DNA of 64,000 nucleotides from Paludibacterium denitrificans. Lineage in GTDB: Bacteria; Pseudomonadota; Gammaproteobacteria; Burkholderiales; Chromobacteriaceae. The position numbers and the translations under genes are program-made. The stretch is taken from contig NZ_WLYX01000001.1 in the NCBI RefSeq assembly GCF_009707705.1, positions 2,294,001-2,358,000 of the forward strand, written 5' to 3'. Every line of letters begins with the position of its first letter. The first letter of the stretch is position 1. The notes beneath the pieces are model-generated. The model was not told where the DNA came from, made no database searches, and saw only the letters and a list, made by a program, of their open reading frames with translations. Below are positions 27,547 through 38,181 of this stretch, piece after piece.

Positions 27547-28563
27547 ATGGCCTTCAATTTCAAGCGCACACAAGACCTAGGCGGGCAGTTCTGCATCTTT
27601 GGAAAATTGCCTCGACGTGCGGATTTCATTCGCATCAATGCTACACATCCGGCTGCATCCCAGTTGGATCACGTGATTGCCGACAGCTTGGTACTGCTAG
27701 GGGATGATGCGGCGCGCCAGCGTTACCTACGGATGCCAGCAACGTCCTTACTTACCCGATCTCCAGACGGAGCTTGGCTGTCGCTAGGCGTAATTCAGCC
27801 CAGTCGTGATGAGAGCGGACGGTTGTATCCGCTAGTAGCGGCTTCTCTGTTGCCTTCTGATATACCCCACCCTTCCATAGGGGTAATGATGTTATCCAAT
27901 GAGTTGTTCTTCAATGGCTTGCAGGAACAACTACGTAATGCGATCGACAATGCTGTTGAGATGGTGGCCTGTCGGCAGTATCTGGAGGCTCAGGCATTAT
28001 TCGGTGCGGGTTCATTGGACGATATCAAGTTGGCCGAACAACTACTCGGGCGGCACTTGTCCATGACCCCGTGCAGTCACTTGTCTACGTTGCTTGCAGG
28101 TAGTGGTGATACCGATTTAGCGGCGCTGCTGCTTTCCTTTGTATTTCACAGCCAGTTACAGCGCAAGTTCCGAGGTAGTCTTTCCTCGCAGGCTTACCTT
28201 CTACCTCTTCCGGCTGGTGACGGAGAAGACATGTTGGCCGTAGTGACTTGGCTAACTTTATTTTCGGCCGCCACCACAGGACTTACCAATATGTCTGTGC
28301 AGTGCTTGGTTATTCGCCAGCCGGAGCAAAACTGTCTTGCCTTGGTGCCCGGAATGCTTACGGCACCTATGCTGGCACAGTGCTGGGGGATAACGCTGGA
28401 CCCTCGATTTGTCATTGATGTCTCAGATAAACAAGCCCCTTGGCGTAGCCATCAGTCCTACGCTGAAGCACTGTATATCCTTAGTCGCCGTTTGGGCGAT
28501 TCGCAGTTCTCACTGGCTCAGCTTTGTGACGTGATGGCCAGTCTCTCTCTCAGTATTGTTTAA
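27547..28563 (+). CDS. tagF: T6SS-associated protein TagF
   Basis: 338 residues, intact. The N-terminal TagF signature is seen in FCIFGKLPRRADFIRINATH, followed by SPDGAWLSLGVIQPSRDESGR and YPLVAASLLP. TagF proteins restrain T6SS assembly post-translationally in several species. The start is 17 bases after tssM, and a standard operon spacing precedes tssB. Confidence 0.88.
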   Translation: MAFNFKRTQDLGGQFCIFGKLPRRADFIRINATHPAASQLDHVIADSLVLLGDDAARQRYLRMPATSLLTRSPDGAWLSLGVIQPSRDESGRLYPLVAASLLPSDIPHPSIGVMMLSNELFFNGLQEQLRNAIDNAVEMVACRQYLEAQALFGAGSLDDIKLAEQLLGRHLSMTPCSHLSTLLAGSGDTDLAALLLSFVFHSQLQRKFRGSLSSQAYLLPLPAGDGEDMLAVVTWLTLFSAATTGLTNMSVQCLVIRQPEQNCLALVPGMLTAPMLAQCWGITLDPRFVIDVSDKQAPWRSHQSYAEALYILSRRLGDSQFSLAQLCDVMASLSLSIV

Positions 28564-28601
28564 CGGGTTGATGATCATTTTCGGTTACATAGGGACTCAT
28601 C

Positions 28602-29120
28602 ATGGGTAATGAAAGTACGCAGAAAAAACTGTCACGGGTTCGTCCTCCACGTGTCCAGATCACCTACGACGTAGAAATCGGTGATGCGATTGAAACTAAG
28701 GAATTGCCCTTTGTAATGGGGGTGCTCGGAGATTATTCCGGACATCGCAAAGAGCCAGCTGCCAAGCTGAAGGATCCTGCTCGCAAGTTCGTGCAAATCG
28801 ATCGCGACAACTTCGACGAAGTGCTCAAGGGCATGGCGCCGCGTCTGGCGATGAAGGTGGACAACAAGCTGGCCGACGACGACACCCAACTGGGCGTCGA
28901 ACTTAACTTTGAATGCTTGGCTGACTTCGAACCTCAAAACGTGGCCAAGCAGGTAGACCCGCTGAAGAAGCTGGTGGATGCCCGCCAGCGCCTGTCCGAG
29001 CTGCGCAACAAGATGGCTGGTAACGACAAGCTGGAAGCTTTGCTGGACGATATCGTTCGCGACACGGAGAAACTGCGTCAGATCAGCTTATCCGGTAGTA
29101 ACGATAAGGCAGGGGAGTGA
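28602..29120 (+). CDS. tssB: T6SS contractile sheath small subunit TssB (VipA)
   Basis: 172 residues, intact, starting MGNESTQKKLSRVRPPRVQITYD. The family block TKELPFVMGVLGDYSG and NFDEVLKGMAPRL are present. TssB pairs with TssC to form the sheath. The composition here is more GC-rich and regular than in the AT-rich cassette, in keeping with a core gene. Its stop overlaps the region of the tssC start. Confidence 0.97.
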   Translation: MGNESTQKKLSRVRPPRVQITYDVEIGDAIETKELPFVMGVLGDYSGHRKEPAAKLKDPARKFVQIDRDNFDEVLKGMAPRLAMKVDNKLADDDTQLGVELNFECLADFEPQNVAKQVDPLKKLVDARQRLSELRNKMAGNDKLEALLDDIVRDTEKLRQISLSGSNDKAGE

Positions 29121-29122
29121 GC

Positions 29123-30607
29123 ATGAGCGCAGAACAGCAAACCGTCGCCGTGCCGCAGGCTGCTGAGCAACAGGCATCCAGCTTGCTGGACAGCATCATC
29201 GAACAAAGCCGCGTGGCCAGCAGCGACAGCGAACGCGGTCATGCCCGCGACCTGATCGCCGAGTTGGCCGAACAGGTGCTGGAAGGCAGCGTCACCGTCT
29301 CGCGCGACCTGAGCGCCAGCCTAGACGCCCGCATCGCTGAGATCGATGCGCTGATTTCTGATCAGCTGAACGCCATTATGCATCACCCAGACTTCCAGCA
29401 GCTGGAAGCTTCTTGGCGCGGTCTGAACTATCTGGTGAAAAGTTCGGAAACCAGCACGCAGCTGAAGCTGAAAGTGCTCAATGTTTCCAAGAAAGAACTG
29501 GTCAAAGATTTCAAGGCAGCTTCTGAGTTCGATCAGAGCGCACTATTCAAGAAGATCTACGAAGAAGAATACGGCACCTTCGGCGGCGCGCCTTATGCCG
29601 CGCTGGTGGGCGATTTCGAATTTACCCGCCATCCGGAAGACTTCTACCTGCTGGAAGAGCTGTCACACGTGGCCGCCGCCGCGCACGCGCCGCTAATCTC
29701 CGCCGCCGCGCCGGGCCTGTTCGGCCCGGAAACCTTCGCCGACATCGGCAAACCTCGCGATCTGGCCAAGATCTTCGACACCGTCGAGTACGCCAAGTGG
29801 AAATCCTTCCGCGAATCGGAAGACTCCCGCTATGTGGGCTTGGTGTTGCCGCACGTGCTGGGGCGCCTGCCTTACGGCCGAGATAACGTGCCTGTGGAAG
29901 AATTCAACTTCGAAGAAAACGTTGATGGTACCAACCACGACAAATACCTGTGGACCAATGCAGCCTACGCCTACGCGGCCCGCTTGACCGACGCCTTTGC
30001 CCAGTTCGGCTGGCTGGCGGCAATTCGTGGTGTGGAAGGCGGAGGCCTGGTAGAGGGCTTGCCCGCACATACCTTTAAGACGGACAGTGGCGAAGTGGCG
30101 CTCAAATGTCCTACCGAAGTTGCTATCACCGACCGAACGGAAAAGCTGCTGTCCGATCTGGGCATGATTGCCTTGGTGCACTGCAAGAACACCGACTATG
30201 CCGCTTTCTTTGCTAAGCCAGTCCGTGCAGAAAGCCAAGACCTACAACACCGACGCGGCCAACGCCAACGCCCGTCTGTCCACCCAGCTGCCCTATATCT
30301 TTGCCGTGTCCCGCATCGCACATTATATGAAGTCCATCATGCGCGACAAGATCGGTAGCTTTGCCTCCCGCCAGAACGTGCAGGACTACCTGAACACCTG
30401 GTTGGCGCAATACGTGCTGCTGGACGATTCTGCCAGCCGGAAGCCAAGGCCAAGTACCCGTTACGTGAGGCTCGTGTAGATGTTGTGGAGGTGCCGGGTA
30501 AGCCTGGTGTGTACCGTGCTGCCGCTTTCCTGCGGCCGCATTTTCAGCTAGATGAACTGACGATTTCGCTGCGACTCGTCGCAGAATTGCCCCAGCCTGC
30601 GGGTTGA
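29123..30607 (+). CDS. tssC: T6SS contractile sheath large subunit TssC (VipB), lesions near the 3' end
   Basis: About 495 residues. It contains LEASWRGLNYLVKSSET, FGGAPYAALVGDFEF and HCKNTDYAAFF, the standard TssC blocks, and ends ISLRLVAELPQPAG. The ATG at 29123 follows the tssB stop. Two breaks: GCTAAGCC for GCTGGCC at 30212 (restores FFAGQSVQKAKTYNT) and CCGG for CCAGG at 30440 (restores SASQEAKAKYPLREA). Joined, the length is as expected. Confidence 0.95.
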
Positions 30608-30663
30608 TTGTTGATGGTGGGTTAGTCCCACGTGTTGTTACTTTAGTAAAGAAAGGTAAATAA

Positions 30664-31161
30664 ATGGCTTTTGATGCATTTCTGAAAATTGATGGCATTC
30701 CGGGTGAAAGTACCGACGACAAGCATAAGGACTGGATCGAAATCCTGTCTTTTGTTCATGGTCTTGAGCAACCGGCTCAGTCCACTGCTAGCTCTGCTGG
30801 TGGTGCTACTGCTGAACGAGTGAACCATGCCCCGCTAGAAATTATCCACTTTCTGGATAAGGCTAGTCCGAAGATCTATGAGGCTTGCTGCACTGGCAAA
30901 CATATTAAGGATGTCACTATTGAGCTGTGCCGTGCAGGTGGTGACAAGGTGAAATACACGGAAATCAAAATGGAACAGGTGCTGATTTCCAAGGTGGTAC
31001 CGAGTGGTGCAGCCAATGATGCAGGTTTCCCCAGTGAGAAAGTTAGCTTCTCTTACGGCAAGATCAAGTGGACCTATACCCAGCAGAAACGTGCGGACGG
31101 TACTGGTGGCGGCAATGTGAGCGCTGGCTGGGATCTGACTAGCAACAAGACTATCGCCTGA
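30664..31161 (+). CDS. hcp: T6SS tube protein Hcp
   Basis: 165 residues, intact, starting MAFDAFLKIDGIPGES. The Hcp blocks DKHKDWIEILSF, LEIIHFLDKASPKIYEAC and VSFSYGKIKWTYTQQ are clear. Hcp hexamers stack to form the inner tube and can chaperone small effectors. The Ala/Ser-rich loop near residues 36-48 is typical of the family. A 56-base spacer precedes it. Confidence 0.97.
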   Translation: MAFDAFLKIDGIPGESTDDKHKDWIEILSFVHGLEQPAQSTASSAGGATAERVNHAPLEIIHFLDKASPKIYEACCTGKHIKDVTIELCRAGGDKVKYTEIKMEQVLISKVVPSGAANDAGFPSEKVSFSYGKIKWTYTQQKRADGTGGGNVSAGWDLTSNKTIA

Positions 31162-31234
31162 TTCGATTGACCGGTGTGTTGCCCGCTCCGGTGCCCGGGG
31201 CGGGCTATTGAATGTTCATTTCTGGACGTTTGTC

Positions 31235-31672
31235 ATGAAGCAATTAATGTTGTACGGCTTGGTTTGTGGTCTATTACTGGGGTGTGCTGGCAATCGTGCC
31301 CGGACGCTGGATCCAGCTGTTCAGGCCGCACAAGAGAAGGCCGCTGCAGAGAAAGCTGTGTTGGAGAAAAAAATTGAAACCAATATGGCGATCGACCCAA
31401 ATTTCATCCCGTTCCAAAAGCTTAGTCCAAAGCTGGATGATATAGGTAAGGGGCAGTTATTGCGGTTGTTACCCAGACTAAAAGCAAGCAAGGCGATTGT
31501 CGTTCGGGGATATTGCTATCGTGGTGATATCGGTAATGCAAAGGCCGCATCACAAGCACGTGCGGTTGAAGTTAAAGACTTTATGACTAAGGCTGGTATA
31601 CCGGAAAATCACATCACAGTTCGCTTCGATACCGGACGTAAATTACATGGTGTGCAGTTACACTACAAATAA
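31235..31672 (+). CDS. OmpA-like peptidoglycan-binding lipoprotein, T6SS accessory
   Basis: 145 residues. A lipobox (LLLGC, Cys at residue 17) follows a short signal. A charged helical segment precedes a compact OmpA-C-like domain: IVVRGYCYRGD, then AASQARAVEVKDFMTKAGI and ITVRFDTG. It is the last gene of the right arm, 73 bases after hcp. Because TssL here lacks an OmpA domain, this protein may supply the wall anchor in trans, as TagL or SciZ-type proteins do elsewhere; that role is inferred. Confidence 0.75.
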   Translation: MKQLMLYGLVCGLLLGCAGNRARTLDPAVQAAQEKAAAEKAVLEKKIETNMAIDPNFIPFQKLSPKLDDIGKGQLLRLLPRLKASKAIVVRGYCYRGDIGNAKAASQARAVEVKDFMTKAGIPENHITVRFDTGRKLHGVQLHYK

Positions 31673-31978
31673 TATGCAGGGGTAATTGAATAGTTGCTAG
31701 AGGCAAGGACGAGTAACTTCTGATACGGAGTGCTTGTACCCTGCCTTATCGAAAGGCCGACTAGGTCTTATGGCCTTGATGTATAGACCTGCGGCACGGC
31801 AGAATACTTATATCAGTTGTAGTCAATTGTCCTGTCGATTTGTAGCGACGGACCAATATCGTTGCTCTTGGCCTGTTTTTTGGTAAAGGGATAGCCGACA
31901 TGCTTTCCTAGCATTTGACAACGTTTAACACGTTAGGTTGGCCGAAAAATCGGGTTATTCTAAAATTATACCTACTAA
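31673..31978. other. Spacer after the T6SS right arm
   Basis: About 305 bases between convergent genes, with no open frame of interest. A TTCGGCCAAC repeat (minus orientation) lies at 31937-31946. No tRNA, att-like repeat of the tRNA-Thr end or IS end was found. Confidence 0.45.
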
Positions 31979-34900
31979 CTAGGCTTTAAACGTACCATCC
32001 GGTAAGGCGTATTCTTTTTGGCGTATCAGCCGTACCATCGCCTCTACTACCGATTTGTCATAGATTGTTCCCGTGCCTTTCTCTATTTCGGTTAATGCCT
32101 GCTCCAGCCCCAGTGCCGCCCGGTATGGGCGATGGCTAGCCATCGCTTCGATCACATCGGCAACGGCCAGTACGCGGGCTTCCGGGAGGATATCATCACC
32201 TTTCAGTCCTCGAGGATAGCCACTGCCATCCATGCGTTCGTGGTGCTGTCGTATGATTTCTGCAATGGGTTTACCAAACGGCACATCTTTAAGGATATCG
32301 TAGCTAAGCCTGAGCGTGTTCCTGAATCATCTTCATTTCCGTGGTGTTCAGGCGTGTTGGTTTTGCCAGAATCTCGGCTGGGACAGCGATTTTCCCGATG
32401 TCGTGCACCAGCCCAACCATGGCCAACATTTTGCAGCGTTCTTCCGTCCACCCCATTTCTTGCCCAATCGCGCTGGCAATTAATCCTACTCGTCGTTCAT
32501 GGCTTAAGCGGTGTAAGGATCGCGTAGCTCTACCATGGTGGACACGGCATAGAGTGTCGCTTCCATGGAGGCTTCCAGTTGTTTGACGTAGGCGGCAATT
32601 TTATCTTCCGCCCGTTTGCGCTCGGTAATGTCTTGCGCCATGACTATGGTGGCTGGTAAGCCGTCGTCCCGGGTAATCAGGCTGGCGCTGACGCCAAGTT
32701 CAATCCATTTGCCATCGCGACGCCGTACTGGGGCGCTGTAAGAAACAGTGCGCTCGCTGAGCGCCTAATCGAGCCCACGCTTGCTGAATCTGTTCACTGC
32801 TCTCGGGATCCGTATCGGTAAAGTCCAGTACGTTTCGTCCCAGTAGCTCATCCGCAGACCAGCCGGTGATTTCACAATAGCGGGGGTTAACGTAGATAAA
32901 GCGGCCATCACGCCGCACGTACATGCCGCTGACAGTTTGCTCAACCATGTTGCGAAAGCGTTGTTCGCTATCGCGCAGTGCTTGCTCACCATGGCGGATT
33001 TCGGTGATATCCACCCGGGCCAGAATGATATCGTCACCCACCATGGTCATGGTGCCTTGGGCTATGCGGGTTGCGCCGTCCTTATTGTGCAACTGGCACT
33101 CTGGCAATTGTACGGTGAGTCCGTATTGGACGCGTTCGATCGCCTGATGCAAGAGGGTCTGAAACTGTGCTTAAGCGATTCGTTGACCGCATGAAGGTGG
33201 TCAAACCACCAATCGGGATCAGTGATCTCCGCTGGCAGATAGCCTAGCCAGTGTTGGTGAGCCCGGTTGATAGCCGTGAGATGCCAGTCAGCTTTTGCAT
33301 GCACCTGCATGGGAACCGGGGTGGCTTCGAACACCTGTTGCAGGTGGTGTTCGGATTCCATCACGGTTGCTTGGAACGCTTTGGCGGTGGCTTCGGAGTC
33401 GAACTTGTCGAGCGCAAAGCTGATTTGCGTTGCCATGCTTTCAAACAGACTACGGGTTTCGTGGTCATACCAGCCAGTGTTGGCCGAATAAAACGTCAGG
33501 GCGCCGATAGGGTGACCGGCACGGTTAATCGGCAAGGCGGCTGACGAGGCTAAACCGTACTGGGCGGCGCGTTGTTTCCGGGGGGCGGCACGTGGATCGG
33601 TGTCGATTTCTGCGATCCATATTTGCTGGTTTTCGCGCACAGCGGTGCCGGTAGCGCCCGGCCGTGTGGATCATCCGCTCGCACGGATACCTGAATGTTC
33701 TCCAGATAGCTTTTGCTGTCGCCATATGAACTAACCGGGATGATGCTCCCGCTTGCCGCGTCGGTCAGGCCAATCCAGGGCTAACTTCATGCCGCCAAAT
33801 TGCACGACAACTTCACAGATCCGGTTGAACAGCTGTTGTTCACTCGTACAGCGCAGGATAGCGGCGTTGCATTCACTCAAGGCAGCATAGAGTTTGGCCA
33901 GTTGCTGGATGCGCAGAAGACTGTATTTCTGTTCGGTAATGTCCTGATGTGAGCCGATCATCCGCAGCGGCTTGCCTGCTTCGTCGCGGAGGATGACCAT
34001 GCCGCGATCCACTAGCCATTTGTAACTGCCTTGTTTGCTGCGCAGGCGATGCTCGCTTACATAATGCGGTATCTGGTTGTCGAGACAAGCCTGCACTTGT
34101 TTGCGAACCTGTGGCAGATCATCGGGATGAACGCGCTGTTCCCATTCGGCCAACCCATTGCCGATTTCTTGCTCCGTGTACCCCAGCATTTCTTTCCAGC
34201 GCCGGGAATAGAACACTGTTCCGGTCTCGATATCCCAGTCCCAAACCCCCAGTCCAGAGCCTTCCAGCGCAAAGTTCCAGCGCGCCTCGCTCTCCTTCAG
34301 CAACTGTTCTCGTTGTCGGATATCCTGCGTCAGCCGTTGGGCAATCAGATTGGCTCGGTGTCTGGTGTTGAGCAGAGACCAGAGCAACCAGGCCAGCAGG
34401 CCGCTGAGTACCGCTCCCCAGATAAACGCATGCCGGGCAATCGTGTAATCCAGATGGTCGGTTCCCTGATCGCGTTGCAGTACCAACAGCCAGCGGTGGC
34501 CGTTGAAGTCGATGATGCGTTGCTGGTAGAGCAGGGGATGGTTGGTCGTGCTCATGCGTGCCCGGCCACTAAAGAGCAGGGTTGATGGGGTGGGGTGCAA
34601 CCCGTCGTAGACGAACAGGTTGAAATCTTTGCCTAGTTGCCGTTGCCAATCATGCAGGATGCCGACGATCAAATCGCTCATGCGGTACGGGCTGTTGGTC
34701 CAGCCGATCAACGCGTGTTGCCGTTGCGATACCGTATCCGTTGGAAGCCCGCGCCGGTAGATGGGCACATACATGATGACGCCAGCCTGCACGTCTTTCC
34801 CGTTCTCCTGTACCAACGCCAGTTTACCGGTCAGCGTCGCTTGGCCCGTGTCGCGCGCGGTGACCAGTGCAGCCCTGCGCACCGGCTCGGAAAACACATC

Positions 34901-35340
34901 ATAGCCTAGTGCCCTGAGATTGCGGTCGTTGGAGGGTTCCAGATAGACGATAGGTGTGTAGAGGTCGCGTTTGCCAGCCGGGCGGACGGTGTAGTCGGGG
35001 ATGCCCTCTTGGCGAATCGTCGCGATGTGTTGGTTGAGTTGTGAGGAGCGGACCAGTAGTGCCAGCCCGAAACCTTGCACGCCGGGCAGATTCTGCTCCA
35101 GTTTCAGCGTGCTCCAGTAGCGCTTCCAGTCGGTGTGATCCAGATGGTCCGATGCAACGAAAAAAGCATGGCGCCGCGCAGGATTAGTTCCTGGGCAGCC
35201 AGCCTGTCCCTGATCTTCAGGGTAATTTGATCGCTGGCATGTGCAAATTGCTTGACCGCATCGTTGTCGACCTGTTGTTTCATCTTGAGACTGAACAGGG
35301 CGGTTGCGATCAGGCCGATGGCAAGCACAAACCAAACCAA
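31979..35340 (-). CDS. CHASE-PAS-GAF-PAS-PAS-HD-GYP cyclic-di-GMP phosphodiesterase candidate (lesions)
   Basis: About 1,120 residues after joining frames. Order: membrane segment (FVLAIGLIATALFSL), periplasmic CHASE domain (DWKRYWSTLKLEQNLPGVQG, YLEPSNDRNLRALGYD), second membrane segment (WGAVLSGLLAWLLWSLL), PAS (VWDWDIETG), GAF, two more PAS, then HD-GYP (VHDIGK, and HHERMDGSGYPRGL with an intact GYP). HD-GYP domains degrade cyclic-di-GMP. The start is a TTG at 35340. Breaks: T run near 35165, CCCTGG for CCTGG near 33777, a G run near 33660, GCTTAAGC at 33169-33176, TTAGGC near 32771, GCTTAAGC at 32502-32509, and GCTTAGC for GCTGGC near 32304. Each restores a conserved block. Confidence 0.85.
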
Positions 35341-35506
35341 GTGATTTTTTTCAAAGCATGTCGAAAGCTAAACGGGTTGACAATATTTGTGCCGTAGACC
35401 ATTGCAACACAGTTTTATGCCGTTGACACTAGTCAATGGCAATCGATTAACGATCTGCCCGGCATCAGGCAATTAGTGTTGATGGTGTAATGTCTGGGTT
35501 TGGCTG

Positions 35507-35672
35507 TCATAGCGAGTCTCGGCGTGTGTCATCAGGTTTGGCCAGTCTCTTGGACACCTGTTCGGCCAACTTGAGTCGAGAGAATGCTTGTTTTCTCTTG
35601 GCCGACTTGTCCGAGCCCGCTTTGATGTGCGGTTCCGGTATGTGTCCATGGCGCGTGATTGCTTAAGCATGA
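35507..35672 (-). CDS. Possible small basic protein after the SPOR gene (uncertain)
   Basis: Only if GCTTAAGC at 35661-35668 is read as GCTGGC does an open frame run from the ATG at 35672 to the TGA at 35507. It gives about 54 residues (MLAITRHGHIPEPH... then KRKQAFSRLKLAEQVSKRL), Lys/Arg-rich. It starts 12 bases after the SPOR gene stop. The family is not known to me. It contains a TTCGGCCAAC repeat at 35561-35570. It may be non-coding. Confidence 0.3.
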
Positions 35673-35683
35673 AGCGATTACGA

Positions 35684-36460
35684 TCAATACCCTGCTGGTG
35701 CCAGTAGCGGTTTGTAACCCAGTTTCCGTAGTTTCTCGCTGGCCTCGTCGGCTTCGCTACGAGTTTTAAAGGGGCCGAGCTGTACGCGGGTTTCCGTGTG
35801 TGCCTCAATGCCGTGATTTTTCAATTCGCGCACCAGATTTTCGGCATTGGCGGTGGTGTTAAAAAGTCCCAGCTGCAGGGTGTACCCCACTGATGAGCCA
35901 GCCGGTTGTGTTTTGTTGGTGCTAACGGGCGGAACTGGCGCTATGGCTGGTTGACTAACCGCTTTAGCTGCTGGTGTTGTCGAGTGTGTGGCTGGTGCTT
36001 AAGCGCGGGAGCATGGCTCAGGTTGAGCTGCGCCGACTTGAGAATGTTCGCGTGATTGCCATTTGGCGGTGCGGCCGGTGGCGTCAGGGGCTTGGTTGCC
36101 GCCAGCGCAGGTGTCTTGCTCAGGTCTGGAGTTTGGGGCGATGTCGCTGTCGGTTTGATTGGTAGTGTGGCGGCAGGGGCGCTGGCTGTGCTGGCCGGTG
36201 CGCTGGCAATAGATTTGGGCGCTGAAGTCTCCGGTGCCGCTTCGGAAGCGATTTTTATGATCTTGCCGGAGCTGGCGTTATTGGCCGCCCGGGTCATTTC
36301 CGTCTTGTTGGCTAAGCTTCAGATTGTCCAGTATTGGTATGGATAGCAGCGCCACGACGACCAGTGCCGCCGCAATGGTCAGTCGTGCTTTCAGCTTGTG
36401 GTGAATCAGCTTTTCGTCTTCACTGGACGGGACGTCATTGTTTGAATGGTGTTCGGTCAT
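35684..36460 (-). CDS. SPOR-domain membrane protein, FtsN/DedD-like (two lesions)
   Basis: About 258 residues. A cytoplasmic start (MTEHHSNNDVPSSEDEKL), one membrane segment (LTIAAALVVVALLSIPIL), a long Ala/Pro/Thr-rich periplasmic linker, and a C-terminal SPOR domain (YTLQLGLFNTTANAENLVR, then VQLGPFKTRSEADEASEKL). SPOR domains bind septal peptidoglycan lacking stem peptides. Breaks: GCTTAGCC for GCTGGCC near 36312 and GCTTAAGC at 35997-36004, each restored by reading GCTGGC. Neighbour ndk is divergent. Confidence 0.85.
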
Positions 36461-36603
36461 GGCGCTTAAATTTTATACAGCGTTGACAGGCAAAGGCTGG
36501 TAAAATGCCCGGTTACTTAAAATTGTGTAACCCGGCACGGTTAAATTATGTCGCTTGAGTTTAGCCGCTTGTCGCCATTTTGTATTTGGATTGGAGATTT
36601 TAT
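36461..36603. promoter_or_regulatory. Divergent spacer with an inverted repeat upstream of ndk
   Basis: GGTTAC and GTAACC, part of a longer CCGGTTAC/GTAACCCGG pair, flank ten A/T-rich bases near 36511-36536. It is either an operator or a stable leader structure. A TTGACA lies near 36483, but I see no well-spaced -10. Confidence 0.35.
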
Positions 36604-37029
36604 ATGGCAATTGAACGCACCCTGTCTATCGTTAAGCCCGACGCTGTTGCTAAGAATGTAATCGGCAAGATCTATGACCGTTTCGAATCGGCTGGTCTGA
36701 AAATCGTTGCTGCCAAGATGAAGCAACTGTCCCGCGCCGAAGCCGAAGGTTTCTACGCCGTGCACAAAGAACGTCCGTTCTTCAAGGACTTGGTTGAGTT
36801 CATGATCTCCGGCCCGGTGATGATCCAGGCTCTGGAAGGCGAAGGCGCCATTGCCAAGAACCGTGAACTGATGGGCGCTACCGATCCGAAGAAAGCTGAC
36901 GCCGGTACCATCCGTGCCGACTTTGCTGACTCCATCGACGCCAACGCCGTTCATGGCTCTGATAGTGCCGAAAACGCTGCCATCGAAATCGCCTATTTCT
37001 TTGCTGCGTCTGAAATCTGCGCTCGCTGA
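36604..37029 (+). CDS. ndk: Nucleoside diphosphate kinase
   Basis: 141 residues, intact, starting [18 protein letters not shown]. The active-site His is in NAVHGSDS (near residue 117). Ndk transfers the gamma phosphate between nucleotides to balance NTP pools. A terminator at 37051 separates it partly from rlmN. Confidence 0.98.
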   Translation: MAIERTLSIVKPDAVAKNVIGKIYDRFESAGLKIVAAKMKQLSRAEAEGFYAVHKERPFFKDLVEFMISGPVMIQALEGEGAIAKNRELMGATDPKKADAGTIRADFADSIDANAVHGSDSAENAAIEIAYFFAASEICAR

Positions 37030-37050
37030 TTTCATTTAAGTGCTGTATCA

Positions 37051-37079
37051 GGCGGCAGCTTAAGGCTGCCGCTGTTTTC
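37051..37079 (+). terminator. Terminator-like hairpin after ndk
   Basis: GGCGGCAGC pairs with GCTGCCGC around TTAAG, followed by TGTTTTCT. It is 12 bases ahead of the rlmN ATG. The CTTAAG here lies in a natural stem-loop, not in a lesion. Confidence 0.6.
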
Positions 37080-37090
37080 TCGAGGATTGC

Positions 37091-38181
37091 ATGAAAACTA
37101 ACCTGCTCGACTTCAATCTGGACCAACTGACTCAGCATTTTGCCGAGATGGGCGAAAAACCGTTTCGCGCCAAACAGGTAATGCGCTGGATGCACCAGAT
37201 GGGCGAAGCCGATTTTGATGCCATGACCGACCGGCCAAAAGCTTGCGTGCCAAACTGCACGAGAAAGCTGAGGTTCGTGTGCCGTCGCTCATGACCGGGC
37301 AGGCGTCCAGTGATGGTACCCGCAAGTGGCTGCTTGATGTTGGCACCGGTAATGGTGTCGAAACAGTCTTCATTCCTGAAGACGAACGCGGAACCTTGTG
37401 CGTGTCATCTCAGGTTGGTTGTGCGCTGGAATGTACGTTCTGCTCTACCGGCCGACAGGGGTTCAATCGCAATTTGTCGACGGCAGAAATCATTGGTCAG
37501 CTCTGGTGGGCCAATAAGGCGATGGGTGTTACCCCAAAAAATGAGCGCGTCATTTCTAATGTGGTGATGATGGGAATGGGGGAACCGCTAGCCAACTTTG
37601 ATAACGTGGTCAGCGCCCTGCAGATCATGCTGGATGACCATGGTTACGGCCTCAGTCGCCGCCGGGTAACGTTGTCCACATCAGGGCTGGTGCCACAGAT
37701 GGATCGGTTGCGTGAAGTGTGCCCGGTAGCGCTGGCTGTCAGCCTGCATGCGCCCAACGATGCGATTCGTGATCAAATCGTGCCGATCAACAAGAAGTAC
37801 CCGCTGCGGGAACTGATGGCGGCCTGCTCCCGTTATTTGGAAAAGGCGCCGCGTGATTTTATTACCTTTGAATACGTCATGCTTGACGGTGTCAATGATA
37901 GGCCGGAACATGCTCGCCAGTTGATTGAGCTGGTGAGGGATATTCCTTGCAAGTTCAACCTGATTCCGTTTAATCCATTTCCCAACTCGGGTTATGACCG
38001 CTCCAGCAATAATGCGATCCGGATTTTCCGTGAGTTGCTGCAGGAGCAGGGCTATGTCGTTACCGTACGCAAAACCCGTGGTGATGACATTGATGCCGCG
38101 TGTGGACAGCTGGCGGGGCAAGTCCAAGACAAAACCCGGCGACAGGCCAAATGGATGCAGATCGTAGAGGATAATCAGTAA
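37091..38181 (+). CDS. rlmN: 23S rRNA/tRNA adenine C2-methyltransferase RlmN (one lesion)
   Basis: About 364 residues. The radical-SAM motif [11 protein letters not shown] and the catalytic Cys region [12 protein letters not shown] are present. RlmN methylates A2503 of 23S rRNA and A37 of some tRNAs. The N-terminus starts [17 protein letters not shown]. The frame breaks near 37233, where CCGG stands for CCTGG; restored, it reads [16 protein letters not shown]. Stop overlaps the start of pilF (TAATG). Confidence 0.95.

Noticed and set aside
2133..31978. T6SS region as an integrative island in the tRNA-Thr gene
   Set aside because: No integrase and no repeat of the tRNA 3' end near 31.7 kb were found.
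37061..37070. CTTAAG near 37060 as another scar
   Set aside because: It is the loop of a symmetrical terminator stem and breaks no gene.
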